A stretch of DNA of 15,484 nt, taken from Candidatus Hodarchaeota archaeon (GTDB taxonomy: Archaea > Asgardarchaeota > Heimdallarchaeia > Hodarchaeales > YT1-039). Shown here piece after piece: positions 6,207 to 13,043 of the stretch. Location: assembly GCA_016840025.1 (NCBI GenBank), contig JAEOTF010000263.1, forward strand, positions 1-15,484, given 5' to 3'. The position numbers were made by a program, and so were the translations under genes. The first letter of the stretch is position 1. Each line of letters opens with the position of its first letter. Under the pieces are notes generated by a model. The model was not told the origin of the DNA and did no database searches. It worked only from the letters and a program-made list of their open reading frames with translations.

Positions 6207-6518
6207 ATGTCCAAGAATGCTATTAGAAGTTTCAAGGAATCTTGGGAAAGCGAAATCTCCAAAATTGAAAAGCAACCCATAGACAGTCGTGGTACGGTTC
6301 GTATTTTTTTAAATTTCAAAAAAGATATGCTTTTTTTGGAGATGTATAACAAAAGGGAACTCACGCCAGATTTGTATATGGAGCTACACACTTTGGAGTC
6401 TAAATTAAGAACAGCTCTTGAGACAGCCCGTTCAAATTTCAGGTTGCAAAATCGTGATTTGTGGGCTAGAATTGTTGAAGGTATTGGAAGAATAATTTAC
6501 AGAATTCCCCAGAAATAA
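6207..6518 (+). CDS. hypothetical helical protein
   Basis: 103 aa, charged and mostly helical, with an aliphatic/basic end (ARIVEGIGRIIYRIPQK) that could be amphipathic. No family recognised. It begins 115 bp after the preceding gene without a clear Shine-Dalgarno. Its last 87 bp overlap the end of the convergent gene at 6432-6683. Codon pattern is plausible but not conclusive. Confidence 0.5.
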   Translation: MSKNAIRSFKESWESEISKIEKQPIDSRGTVRIFLNFKKDMLFLEMYNKRELTPDLYMELHTLESKLRTALETARSNFRLQNRDLWARIVEGIGRIIYRIPQK

Positions 6519-6683
6519 ATGAACGATATTGTAATTTGACTGATTTTGTTTTAACGAAATTCTTATCTCTCTTTGAGATAATATAGCACTGAAGCCAAAA
6601 ATAACTCCAAACAAGCCAAATACTGTTCCAATTAGGCCAAGAAATGCGTCTATAACATTAATTGACTCTGGAGACAATTCCAA
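6432..6683 (-). CDS. small membrane protein
   Basis: 83 aa. Residues 10-35 form a glycine/phenylalanine-rich TM helix (AFLGLIGTVFGLFGVIFGF) followed by a basic stop-transfer segment (SQREIRISLK), a convincing membrane-protein start. The C-terminal third lies opposite the end of the 6207-6518 gene and is low in information, so one of the two may end earlier in nature. No strong ribosome-binding site; GAGG lies about 16 nt before the ATG. It is the only leftward gene between 3.1 and 8.5 kb. Confidence 0.5.
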   Translation of the reverse strand: MELSPESINVIDAFLGLIGTVFGLFGVIFGFSAILSQREIRISLKQNQSNYNIVHLFLGNSVNYSSNTFNNSSPQITILQPEI

Positions 6684-7118
6684 AAATATGACCTCGTTAT
6701 TGATTTGAAATTGTAATAATTTAATATTTTTCTATAATTACATGGAAACATAGATGAAATTAAGAATGAACTGTTTAATCTTGAGTAGCTCTACTTTCTT
6801 GAAAGCATTCAGTAGCTTAATTTTTTTTATTTTGAATCTCTTTTAGGCGGATGAATGATGTTTTTATAGGTTAGAATTCAGTCTATTACTGTACAAAATC
6901 TTTGTTTTTTTAAAAAAAGCTAAATCCTGAGAACTTATGATAATGAAAACCAAGCCACAATTTCTGCAATGTGTGTATACATCTGTGCTTCAAATAACAG
7001 TAAATATTATATCCATCTGGGGTGATTTACAGAACTTTTCAAAATACACGCCTCAATTAGGTAATGTGTGCATGTAATCGAAAATCTTTAGTCTTCACAT
7101 AGTCTAGTTTTAATTGAT
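6684..7118. other. 435-bp AT-rich intergenic region
   Basis: No convincing gene. Contents: promoter-like AT-rich DNA for the leftward 6683 gene and the rightward 7119 gene, a T7A7 tract at 6905-6918 (likely intrinsically bent), and a 46-codon frame at 6937-7077 whose sequence (KTKPQFLQCVYTSVLQ...) gives no sign of a real protein. A long intergenic gap is unusual in this compact element, so it may be regulatory. Confidence 0.5.
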
Positions 7119-8534
7119 GTGAACATGACACCAGTAACTCCCGATGAATTGCAATCGGTTTTAGATGCCTTTAGTCCAGTATTGAAAAGCATTGACTTAA
7201 GAACAGTAGTAGTTACACATCCATCTGGGGAACATTGGCTAAACCTAATTACTTCGATTATAGCGAGTGAAAAGACTGTACCTGAAGTTCAAAATGAGCA
7301 TAAGAACTTACCCGCATTTAGAAACAATCAATTTGCCATTTTTCTTCAAGCTCTTCCTTTTGACTACAGCATCTTTGAACAGATAATTTATAGCAAAATT
7401 AAGATTCTTACACCTTACGGCTGGAATGTAATACATTTTAGAAAGTTCGATCCGCTTAAACTGAAAGTTGGTTCTATAACAGAATGGATAGACGGAAGCC
7501 TCAATTGGACTTTACGGTCAGTAGATCGTAGTCAAGAAAAAGAAAGAGAAGAATTGTGGTCCATTGTTAATGATCAAAACAAGGAGGCAATACTTCGCAA
7601 TTACATAAATATTCAAGAATTAATTAAAAAAACTCTGAGAATAGACTTTTCCATTGGAGATCGAAAAGATTTTGAATTAGTGATACCTTCTCTAGCAAAG
7701 ATTAAAACTGCTAGTTTTAAAGATAAGAAATTTCTAGTCGAAATACGGAAACTTGTTGGATTAAGAGATTTACAGTTAAACCTTGTTCTCAAGAGACCTA
7801 ACGGATATACGTCTGATAATATCATTTGGAAAGACATCTACGATGTAGGAGAAGGAAAACGACAACTTGGGGAAAAATTTTGCCTTGTAGAAAAAGAGTT
7901 CGAAATCGACGATCTGTTACCCTATGATTCTATGGATGTAAAATTGATTCACAGAAACTCAGCTTTGACTTTAGATCAAACCCACAAAGAAGCACCACTT
8001 GAAAATATAGTTGAACCATTTCTAAAAACTCTATATGCTTTCTGCCCCTCTGAAAAATTCAAGAAAATGCTTCTTGAACCAGAAAAATATGGTAAAAATC
8101 CCGATAAAATTTTTGAGAACGCTGTAACTTGGCTATTATCATTAACTGGATATAGCACTATTCACTTGGGAGTTAAAATTAAAGCTAAAAAAGGAAATGA
8201 GAAGTTTGACGTTCTTAGGGCTGAGAGTGGATATGAAATTGGATGTGCGGATATAATTGCATATGAAGAAAACGAGCGGTTGCTTCTCATAGATTGTGAT
8301 CTTGGGTTACCAGATGATAAAAAAATCCAAAAACTATTCGAGACAGTTAAACATTTCGCAGACTCCAAAAAATATAGGCAACTTCGCATAATTCCTGTAT
8401 TCGTTACGCCAAAAGAATATAATAAATTAGTAAACAACTTGACTGTTGTTAGCCATTATACGCTTGAGTTAATTCTTAAAAAATTGGCTGGAGGAAATAG
8501 GAAGGAGGCTCGAGATACCTTCTGCGGTTTTTGA
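7119..8534 (+). CDS. large protein with PD-(D/E)XK-like C-terminal domain (DxD variant)
   Basis: 471 aa from a GTG; an ATG two codons on (7125) is equally possible. Residues 1-300 match nothing I recognise. The C-terminal part looks like a restriction-endonuclease-like fold: helix IFENAVTWLLSLTGY (E333), strand GCADIIAYEE (D378), strand LLLIDCDLGLP (D392, D394), then KKIQKLFETVKHF and the strand RIIPVFVTP. The usual ExK is replaced by DCD, so catalysis may differ or be lost. Long N-terminal sensor plus C-terminal nuclease-like domain is common in anti-phage proteins. Stands alone, with a 16-bp palindrome at its stop codon. Confidence 0.65.
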   Translation: MNMTPVTPDELQSVLDAFSPVLKSIDLRTVVVTHPSGEHWLNLITSIIASEKTVPEVQNEHKNLPAFRNNQFAIFLQALPFDYSIFEQIIYSKIKILTPYGWNVIHFRKFDPLKLKVGSITEWIDGSLNWTLRSVDRSQEKEREELWSIVNDQNKEAILRNYINIQELIKKTLRIDFSIGDRKDFELVIPSLAKIKTASFKDKKFLVEIRKLVGLRDLQLNLVLKRPNGYTSDNIIWKDIYDVGEGKRQLGEKFCLVEKEFEIDDLLPYDSMDVKLIHRNSALTLDQTHKEAPLENIVEPFLKTLYAFCPSEKFKKMLLEPEKYGKNPDKIFENAVTWLLSLTGYSTIHLGVKIKAKKGNEKFDVLRAESGYEIGCADIIAYEENERLLLIDCDLGLPDDKKIQKLFETVKHFADSKKYRQLRIIPVFVTPKEYNKLVNNLTVVSHYTLELILKKLAGGNRKEARDTFCGF

Positions 8535-8546
8535 TATTAATATCAA
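8531..8546. terminator. 16-bp palindrome at convergent gene ends
   Basis: TTGATATTAATATCAA is a perfect palindrome overlapping the TGA of the 7119 gene, 12 bp from the end of the convergent gene at 8558. Position suggests a bidirectional terminator, but the stem is all weak pairs and lacks a T-tract. Confidence 0.35.
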
Positions 8547-8557
8547 GATAAATATAA

Positions 8558-8773
8558 CTATTCTAGCTGCTCTACTCGAATTACCTTTTCATCTCTCATG
8601 GTAATCATTGTCAAAACTTGAGGGATTCTAGTTAATTCTTTAGCCTCTTGAACAATGCTTTTATCGCAAACTCCATTGCATTCTTTATTTTTAGTTCCGT
8701 AGATATCAACTAGCCATCTTTCATTGATTTGCCATACTTTCCTAATTTGTCCTTCAAAACTATTAATTACCAT
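8558..8773 (-). CDS. small protein with very strong ribosome-binding site
   Basis: 71 aa, unknown family. It has an N-terminal sheet-like region (MVINSFEGQIRKVWQI, RWLVDIYG), a pair of cysteines (C33, C37 in KECNGVCDKS) and a C-terminal strand rich in isoleucine and valine. The ATG is preceded by AAAAGGAGGTGATTT at 7-8 nt spacing, near-perfect complementarity to the 16S 3' end, so high expression is expected. The upstream small frame (8781-8870) ends inside this ribosome-binding site, suggesting coupling. Confidence 0.7.
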   Translation of the reverse strand: MVINSFEGQIRKVWQINERWLVDIYGTKNKECNGVCDKSIVQEAKELTRIPQVLTMITMRDEKVIRVEQLE

Positions 8774-8780
8774 TTTGAAA

Positions 8781-8870
8781 TCACCTCCTTTTGGCTAATT
8801 CAATCTTTCTTAATCCTTCCCCTGAATCATCGAGCTTTCAGACATAAGATTCATAGATTTTTCTGTTCAA
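8781..8870 (-). pseudogene. possible small coupled protein with in-frame TGA
   Basis: From a TTG at 8870 the frame reads LNRKIYESYV, TGA (8838-8840), KLDDSGEGLRKIELAKRR, TGA. The second half is strongly protein-like and its stop lies 7 nt before the next ATG, inside that gene's Shine-Dalgarno. Either a nonsense-mutated small gene or a coincidence of an AT-rich region. Confidence 0.3.
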
Positions 8871-8900
8871 TGTAAATCTTATTTACCGAAACCCTATTCC

Positions 8901-8921
8901 AATGACCTCTTGAAGGTCATT
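8901..8921. terminator. hairpin directly after the nuclease tail
   Basis: AATGACCT, loop CTTGA, AGGTCATT, perfect 8-bp stem, adjoining the TAA (8922-8924) that would end the leftward nuclease gene if its frame were restored. The T-tract is weak in either direction. Confidence 0.45.
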
Positions 8922-9070
8922 TTATTCTGAGATTTCTATTTTATCTTTAACTAAATCCCATCGGTCAAGATATTCCGAATAGTCAGTTAGGACATCCCTT
9001 TTTTCAGTAACTTTATTTCCTTCAAAATTGAAATAGAAGCTATAACGTCCCCGTTTGTCAACTTTTTTTT
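8922..9070 (-). pseudogene. displaced C-terminal tail of the 9423 nuclease gene
   Basis: Reading continues in another frame from the A9 tract: KKVDKRGRYSFYFNFEG, then VTEKRDVLTDYSEYLDRW and TAA. The aromatic, sheet-like composition fits the end of this nuclease family better than chance. The homopolymer makes an assembly indel or transcript slippage plausible. Confidence 0.5.
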
Positions 9071-9423
9071 TCGCGATTAACGTACGTCTCAAGTTTGTGG
9101 TTAGGAAATATGAGGAATTTGTTCTCGAATTTTTTCATTTTATGTTTGCCATATTTTGGGAGATATGTTAAAAATACATAAAAATCGATTATTTCTTTAC
9201 TAGAAAACTTTTTTCTAGAAATACAATGCCAGCTATGTTTTCTTTGGTAGTATCTGCTCTCCTTAACCTGAATCGAAACAGGTTTCTTGTCTTTTACAAC
9301 AAGTAGGTCTATGCCGACATCCCTTACGGGAAAATAGACCTCACAATCCTTAATGTTTTTGAGTAATGCTTCAGCAGTAATGACCTCTCCACATTCTAAA
9401 GACCAAAGATTTCTAATTGGCAT
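9058..9423 (-). CDS. PD-(D/E)XK nuclease-like protein, C-terminus cut by frameshift
   Basis: 121 aa. An early helix TAEALLKNI carries a possible acidic residue (E18). GIDLLVVKDKKPVSIQVKESR contains the core D39 and QVK (K55), the D...(E/Q)xK arrangement of restriction-endonuclease-like nucleases related to DUF4365-type proteins. The frame ends after an A9 run in NREKKS. The next frame continues with convincing protein (RGRYSFYFNF, SEYLDRWDLVKDKIEISE) to a TAA at 8922. With eight A in place of nine the protein would be about 166 aa. Starts 11 bp after the stop of the preceding nuclease gene, so they form a pair. Confidence 0.65.
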   Translation of the reverse strand: MPIRNLWSLECGEVITAEALLKNIKDCEVYFPVRDVGIDLLVVKDKKPVSIQVKESRYYQRKHSWHCISRKKFSSKEIIDFYVFLTYLPKYGKHKMKKFENKFLIFPNHKLETYVNREKKS

Positions 9424-9434
9424 GTTTCAATCCA

Positions 9435-9863
9435 TCAACCAGCTAAGTTTTCCAAGTAAATGAAATTTCCAGTTATTTCTTTGCTGTAATCAATGGCTAC
9501 CAGAATGAATCCGTTTGGTATCTTGGTTGGTGGTACAGAGTGTTTCTTATTGTAAAAGAATAGTAGGATATTCTTTATGCTCAGCTCGGATGGAGCTTTT
9601 CCAAAATGTTTCAGTATCATAGATAAGGTGAACTCAAGATTAGTTGCAGTTATGCTATCAGTTGGAGCAAGTCTCCTACCTTCAAAATCCTTTTGGAAGT
9701 AATCCTTTTGTTCTTTTTCAAAGTTCTCCCAATTTTTAGAATATTTTTCGTCCCAATGAGTTAGATACCATGAAAATATTTGATGCCTAACTTTCTGTTC
9801 TTTTCTGAGAGTTATTTTTTCATTTTTAGAATTCGCCAGATTGTCCCATTTGCTTTCTATCAA
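9435..9863 (-). CDS. PD-(D/E)XK nuclease-like protein, 3' fragment of a frameshifted gene
   Basis: 142 aa from the first ATG, but this ATG lies inside the active-site motif, so it is not the true start. Upstream codons in the same frame read CLVFYRPSFGRSG, then FGEFDAILVYSENIYLIESKW, the D...ExK pair of a PD-(D/E)XK nuclease. The start of the gene is in another frame at 9959-10072 (MDRIFGYGEDAFTLWAL). The join would give PPDCLVFY and needs one extra base near 9968. The region after the motif is helical, rich in Trp, Lys and Glu, with NLEFTLSMILKHFGK and a strand FILVAIDYS. The intact gene would encode roughly 212 aa. Followed at 11 bp by a second nuclease gene. Confidence 0.65.
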   Translation of the reverse strand: MIESKWDNLANSKNEKITLRKEQKVRHQIFSWYLTHWDEKYSKNWENFEKEQKDYFQKDFEGRRLAPTDSITATNLEFTLSMILKHFGKAPSELSIKNILLFFYNKKHSVPPTKIPNGFILVAIDYSKEITGNFIYLENLAG

Positions 9864-9958
9864 ATATATGTTTTCGGAATAAACAAGTATTGCATCGAAC
9901 TCCCCAAATTGTGCATTAATTTTCTCACCACTTCTACCGAAACTTGGGCGATAAAAAA

Positions 9959-10072
9959 CTAGACAATCGGAGGAGAAGTCTTGTCTTGGAATTCCATTAA
10001 AATTTCAGACTTTCTGTGCCTTAATGCCCATAAAGTAAAAGCATCTTCACCATAGCCAAAAATTCTATCCAT
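9959..10072 (-). pseudogene. 5' fragment of the frameshifted nuclease gene
   Basis: 37-aa frame from ATG 10072: GYGEDAFTLWALRHRKSEIL contributes the N-terminal acidic helix (E9) of the nuclease, and the frame ends DKTSPPIV with TAG. Adding one base at the CCTCCG around 9968 restores the frame into CLVFYRPSFGRS and yields the expected P-D turn. No strong Shine-Dalgarno precedes the ATG. Confidence 0.6.
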
Positions 10073-10135
10073 ACTGTTATCTCTAGAATCGTTTGTAAAA
10101 GAAGTTTATGAATCCAGAATCTTTAAAAACTGAAT

Positions 10136-10213
10136 CTAAATCGGAACAAAAAAGAGATGAAGAGCTCTTTGCAATTCGAATCTAGCTCGTTTGGTTCTTC
10201 TGGTCTTCTCCAT
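10136..10213 (-). CDS. possible 25-aa basic peptide
   Basis: ATG at 10213 preceded by GGGGAG about 10 nt away; MEKTRRTKRARFELQRALHL then FFVPI. Basic and helical. It continues the series of small leftward genes starting at 10533 but is short enough to be chance. Confidence 0.25.
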   Translation of the reverse strand: MEKTRRTKRARFELQRALHLFFVPI

Positions 10214-10228
10214 TTTATGTATGCTCCC

Positions 10229-10360
10229 CTATTTCTCTTTCAACCAGATGTAAACTCTTCCTAGCCTGTCCTGTTTTGCCTTTCTAACTTCACCATCTAC
10301 TAAATTGATTTCACTAGTGGGTTTGTCCAGTTTAATCCTCTTCTTCGTCAGCTCCATCAT
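10229..10360 (-). CDS. small basic protein, coupled to the preceding gene
   Basis: 43 aa, starting MMELTKKRIKLDKPTSEINL and ending RLGRVYIWLKEK. The start overlaps the stop of the gene at 10357-10533 in an ATGA arrangement, the main evidence that it is real. No domain recognised. Confidence 0.5.
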   Translation of the reverse strand: MMELTKKRIKLDKPTSEINLVDGEVRKAKQDRLGRVYIWLKEK

Positions 10361-10533
10361 TCATCACTCTTCAGTTTAGATAGGTGATAGCCCAACCTAG
10401 CGAGCACATTACCCAATTTTCGATTTATGTAAGGATCAATTATCAGTTCGTCAACTTCGAATACTTCCTTTACTATTTCATCAAGAACCTTGCTCAACGG
10501 TTTCTCATGCATTCCACTTCCTTTTCCGCCCAT
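10357..10533 (-). CDS. small helical protein
   Basis: 58 aa. A glycine-rich start (MGGKGSGMHEKPLSKVL) leads to a helical body (DEIVKEVFEVDELIIDPY) and LARLGYHLSKLKSDE. GGAGATGAT precedes the ATG with good spacing. It begins just downstream of the terminator of the replication operon, so it may be reached by read-through or have its own promoter, and it is coupled by an ATGA overlap to the next small gene. Unknown function. Confidence 0.6.
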   Translation of the reverse strand: MGGKGSGMHEKPLSKVLDEIVKEVFEVDELIIDPYINRKLGNVLARLGYHLSKLKSDE

Positions 10534-10547
10534 AACACATCATCTCC

Positions 10548-10582
10548 AAAAAAAGGAAAAATGAGGCTTTTTCAAGCCTCAT
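10548..10582 (-). terminator. intrinsic terminator with GAAA loop
   Basis: On the minus strand ATGAGGCTT, loop GAAA, AAGCCTCAT form a perfect 9-bp stem, followed by TTTTCCTTTTTTT. The stem overlaps the stop codon of the primase-like gene. This is the clearest terminator in the window and closes the leftward replication operon. Confidence 0.85.
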
Positions 10583-11162
10583 CACTCTTGTTCTGGATTT
10601 CCATTTCGGTTCTTTTTCCAGTATTATATGCCTGCACTTCGATTTCTTCGGGTCCATAAGGATTCTTTAGGTCTATTTCTACTCCAAATTTCAAGAGATA
10701 TGTTGCGTGTCCTCTACTCTGAAGATTCTTTCCCTCATGTGGAGACTCGATGGTGTATAGATACTTCGGTTCATCTCTATCTCCCTTCTTAGCATACCTT
10801 AGCACCCAGCATCGGTATTCATTTATTCTTGGGGCTTTTTTGAACATCAAATCGCAAGAAGAAAAATCGGTTATTTCTTTTGAATCTTTGAATCTTAGAC
10901 AGTCTATGCAAATTGCGTGTCTTCCCTCATTTCTAGTCTCGAAAACGTGGAAGTCCCCTATTTCGAACTCTTGTTGTAAGTAGCGAAGCTCGTCAATCAG
11001 TCTTTCATCGGTTATGTTGTCATAGTCTAAGAGTATCACGTGTAATGAAGTGTGTAGTATTCTGGAAGAGATTCCTCTTGTTCTTACTTCGAGTTTCTTC
11101 ATTAATTGAATCTTCAGCAAGAGACTTCGTGATCCAATCTTGACCAAAGTTGACCACAACAT
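10572..11162 (-). CDS. primase-like (AEP-type?) replication protein
   Basis: 196 aa. Motifs in the order of archaeo-eukaryotic primases: HVILLDYDN (hhhDhD, D46 and D48), GRHAICID (H82), and later RCWVLRYAKKGDRDEPKYL. This is suggestive, not proof; a divergent replication initiator is the alternative. It ends the operon with the AAA+ ATPase and the basic protein, as expected for a minimal replication module. The first 22 residues before MKKLEV may be an over-long start. However, the ATG at 11162 has AGAAAGGAGGTGAT 7 nt upstream, which fixes it. The stop codon lies in the terminator stem. Confidence 0.6.
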   Translation of the reverse strand: MLWSTLVKIGSRSLLLKIQLMKKLEVRTRGISSRILHTSLHVILLDYDNITDERLIDELRYLQQEFEIGDFHVFETRNEGRHAICIDCLRFKDSKEITDFSSCDLMFKKAPRINEYRCWVLRYAKKGDRDEPKYLYTIESPHEGKNLQSRGHATYLLKFGVEIDLKNPYGPEEIEVQAYNTGKRTEMEIQNKSDEA

Positions 11163-11166
11163 CTAA

Positions 11167-11180
11167 ATCACCTCCTTTCT
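11167..11180 (-). promoter_or_regulatory. extended Shine-Dalgarno of the primase-like gene
   Basis: AGAAAGGAGGTGAT on the minus strand, complementary over 14 nt to a Firmicutes-like 16S 3' end and over about 10 nt to the archaeal version. Such length is unusual and marks strong translation of this gene relative to others in its operon. Confidence 0.8.
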
Positions 11181-11212
11181 GGTTATCGAATAGGTCTACT
11201 TTGTCAAGTGGA

Positions 11213-11644
11213 TCATCTGAGTCGTCTTCGTGAAGATGTTCGTCTCCGTATTGTTCCTATCCGTTTTCTTCCTCGTTCAAGCAATATTTTCCTTGCTTCT
11301 TTTCTTCCGTATTTCAACGTTAGAGCAACTTTTCCCTGTGGATGTGCAACAGCTTCATCAATTGTACGTCTAGCAAAACCTCTAAAAATTAATTTTTTCA
11401 GGTCTGAAATCCTACGTCTAGCAACTTGAGGCTTTAATCGTCTCTTTTTTTGAAGAGCTTTGTAATCGTAGATTTTGTCTTTCAACCGTCTGTTTATTTC
11501 AGCGGGAGTTCCTGCTCCTTTCAGGTCTATTTTTCTGCTTACTCGATGGAAAATAATGTTAAAGTCCTTATCGGGTATAAAGTCCAAGAGAATCACCTCG
11601 CTTTCTAGTTGTTTCAGCAAGTTTGCTGACCATTTTTTAGACAA
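11213..11644 (-). CDS. very basic nucleic-acid-binding protein
   Basis: 143 aa with a TTG start that overlaps the end of the ATPase gene by 8 bp, preceded by AAGGAG. From residue 60 it is rich in Arg and Lys (LQKKRRLKPQVARRRISDLKK, split here by a helix turn; RGRKRIGTIRRRTSSRRRLR at the end). No fold recognised. Position between helicase-like and primase-like genes plus strong positive charge suggest it binds DNA, perhaps at the origin or as a loader. Confidence 0.7.
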   Translation of the reverse strand: MSKKWSANLLKQLESEVILLDFIPDKDFNIIFHRVSRKIDLKGAGTPAEINRRLKDKIYDYKALQKKRRLKPQVARRRISDLKKLIFRGFARRTIDEAVAHPQGKVALTLKYGRKEARKILLERGRKRIGTIRRRTSSRRRLR

Positions 11645-12695
11645 ACTCCTTGTTTTTGAAACTCCTTGGGTATTCTTCTGGTAGTTGCCGTTTTTTCAGG
11701 TTCATCCATCGGCTCAAATAATAAATTCTGGCAACGTGTCTAGACAAAACGTACGTTTTTCCCTCTCTCAAGGCACAAGCTTTTACTAAGCTGATTAGTC
11801 GCTTCTGGAGTCTTCTTCCTTTCATTTGTGCAGGAATACCATGTTTTTTGAAGTCTTCATTCAAATCTTCACTTATTCGTTCAGCCAAAAGTTGAATTTG
11901 TTTTGCAAGTTTTTGAGGTAGCAGAATGTCTACTGGATCGTCAGGGAAGTCAAATTGAATGTTTTGTACGTGACCTTTTCCTTTTCTATATAATCCAGCT
12001 GTAATTGAATCAGCGATCTCCTTGTTGTATTTCGAATCATTCCAACTAACAGGGATGAATCTTGACATTCCGCCTCCTTCAACGAATTGCTGTTTGATTT
12101 TTCTTTTTTGGCTAGTCAAGAAACCAGCTTGGTTTATTCCGCCAATTACGCCTCCGCTTACTCCAGCTAGCTTCTCGCCTTCTTCTGGCTTGTTAAAATA
12201 ATCGTCTTCAGGGTCAAGTCCTTCCTCAGTAAAAGCATCTATAAACAGCATGTTCCGTTTATTGGTGCTTGGTTTGTAAGTGTCGAGGTTGGACATCTCA
12301 GGAATCGATATGTGACCTGCTTTCTTTTCGGAGTTAATCTTTATTTTTCCTTTAAGTAAGCTGTCTGTGATTCCAGTGGAACTGAATCTTCGGCGTTTAG
12401 TAACTCCTTTGTTGTGATGGTATTTCTTTTGAAGTTCAGTTTTTCCTGATTCAAAATCAGCGTACAACAATAGACTAACGTTATATTCTCTTGAGACCCA
12501 ATTCGTCCATAACGCAAGTTCAACTAGATCCTGAATAGGGTAGAGGTGAAGTAGTTCAGTTCTAATTAACTTCCATTCGCCTTTAAAACGAACCTTCGTT
12601 CCATCAACGCAGTAGGTTAGCACTCGTAATCTCAGTGATGGATTAATAGAATAGCCTGGATTGTTTTTTAAAGGAGAATTCGTTTTAGGAAGCAC
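11637..12695 (-). CDS. AAA+/helicase-like ATPase
   Basis: 352 aa, GTG start; no ATG in frame. Residues 70-160 form a P-loop core: LLLYADFESGKTELQKKY is a Walker A in which the first Gly is Ala (A79..GKT 84-86). HISIPEMSNL (128-137) follows as a Walker B-like strand with Glu, then FIDAFTEEGL. SGGVIGGINQAGFLTS (180-195) resembles a sensor-1 region, and GGMSRFIPVSW a sensor/Arg-finger region (R212). The end (RLQKRLISLVKACALREG, VARIYYLSRWMN) looks like the winged-helix end of MCM-like proteins. Role: probable replicative helicase or helicase loader for the element, followed by the basic and primase-like genes. Confidence 0.7.
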   Translation of the reverse strand: MLPKTNSPLKNNPGYSINPSLRLRVLTYCVDGTKVRFKGEWKLIRTELLHLYPIQDLVELALWTNWVSREYNVSLLLYADFESGKTELQKKYHHNKGVTKRRRFSSTGITDSLLKGKIKINSEKKAGHISIPEMSNLDTYKPSTNKRNMLFIDAFTEEGLDPEDDYFNKPEEGEKLAGVSGGVIGGINQAGFLTSQKRKIKQQFVEGGGMSRFIPVSWNDSKYNKEIADSITAGLYRKGKGHVQNIQFDFPDDPVDILLPQKLAKQIQLLAERISEDLNEDFKKHGIPAQMKGRRLQKRLISLVKACALREGKTYVLSRHVARIYYLSRWMNLKKRQLPEEYPRSFKNKEFV

Positions 12696-12700
12696 TCATT

Positions 12701-12940
12701 TTAACCGACCTCTTCTAGTTCACGAGTTGTCATTCGTCTCAATCTTTTCAATCTTTTTTCTAGCTTGTTAGCTATTTTGATAATCAGCTCATTTTTGATA
12801 CCTTCTTTTTTTGTAAGAGCAATGAGACAATTGATAATTTCACTCTGAGTCGTACCCAAACTTTTTGCTAGAGTTCTGACCATTTCCAAGTTTTCCAGTT
12901 CAACATTGAAACTTTGTCTGACTTTTTTTGGTTTTGGCAT
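12701..12940 (-). CDS. ribbon-helix-helix transcriptional regulator
   Basis: 79 aa. An N-terminal basic strand (RQSFNVELEN) is followed by helix MVRTLAKSLG and TQSEIINCLIALTKKEG, the strand-helix-helix plan of CopG/MetJ-type dimeric regulators. A lysine/arginine-rich helical tail follows. First gene of the leftward replication operon, 5 bp before the ATPase GTG, with GGGAG before its ATG. Likely autoregulates the operon and possibly plasmid copy number. A possible target of the HExxH peptidase. Confidence 0.75.
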   Translation of the reverse strand: MPKPKKVRQSFNVELENLEMVRTLAKSLGTTQSEIINCLIALTKKEGIKNELIIKIANKLEKRLKRLRRMTTRELEEVG

Positions 12941-12961
12941 TCTTACTCCCTATTTACTCGC

Positions 12962-12967
12962 ATTATA
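12962..12967 (-). promoter_or_regulatory. TATAAT element of the replication operon
   Basis: TATAAT on the minus strand, 21 bp before the ATG of the RHH gene, in a 100-bp AT-rich divergent region. No -35 match at the right distance. In an archaeal host the upstream TATATCC would be the alternative core element. Confidence 0.35.
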
Positions 12968-13043
12968 CTCGTTAATTATTAATATAGTACTCGAGGATAT
13001 AACTATTTCGGAACTAATAATACGTAAAAGAGTGTCCAAACCA

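Noticed and set aside
7011..7230. Direct repeat ATCCATCTGGGG at 7011 and 7219
   Set aside because: A 12-bp match in 15 kb is expected several times by chance; one copy lies within coding sequence and nothing flanks it.
12341..12523. 60-codon minus-strand frame inside the ATPase gene
   Set aside because: Lies wholly within the well-supported ATPase in another frame.
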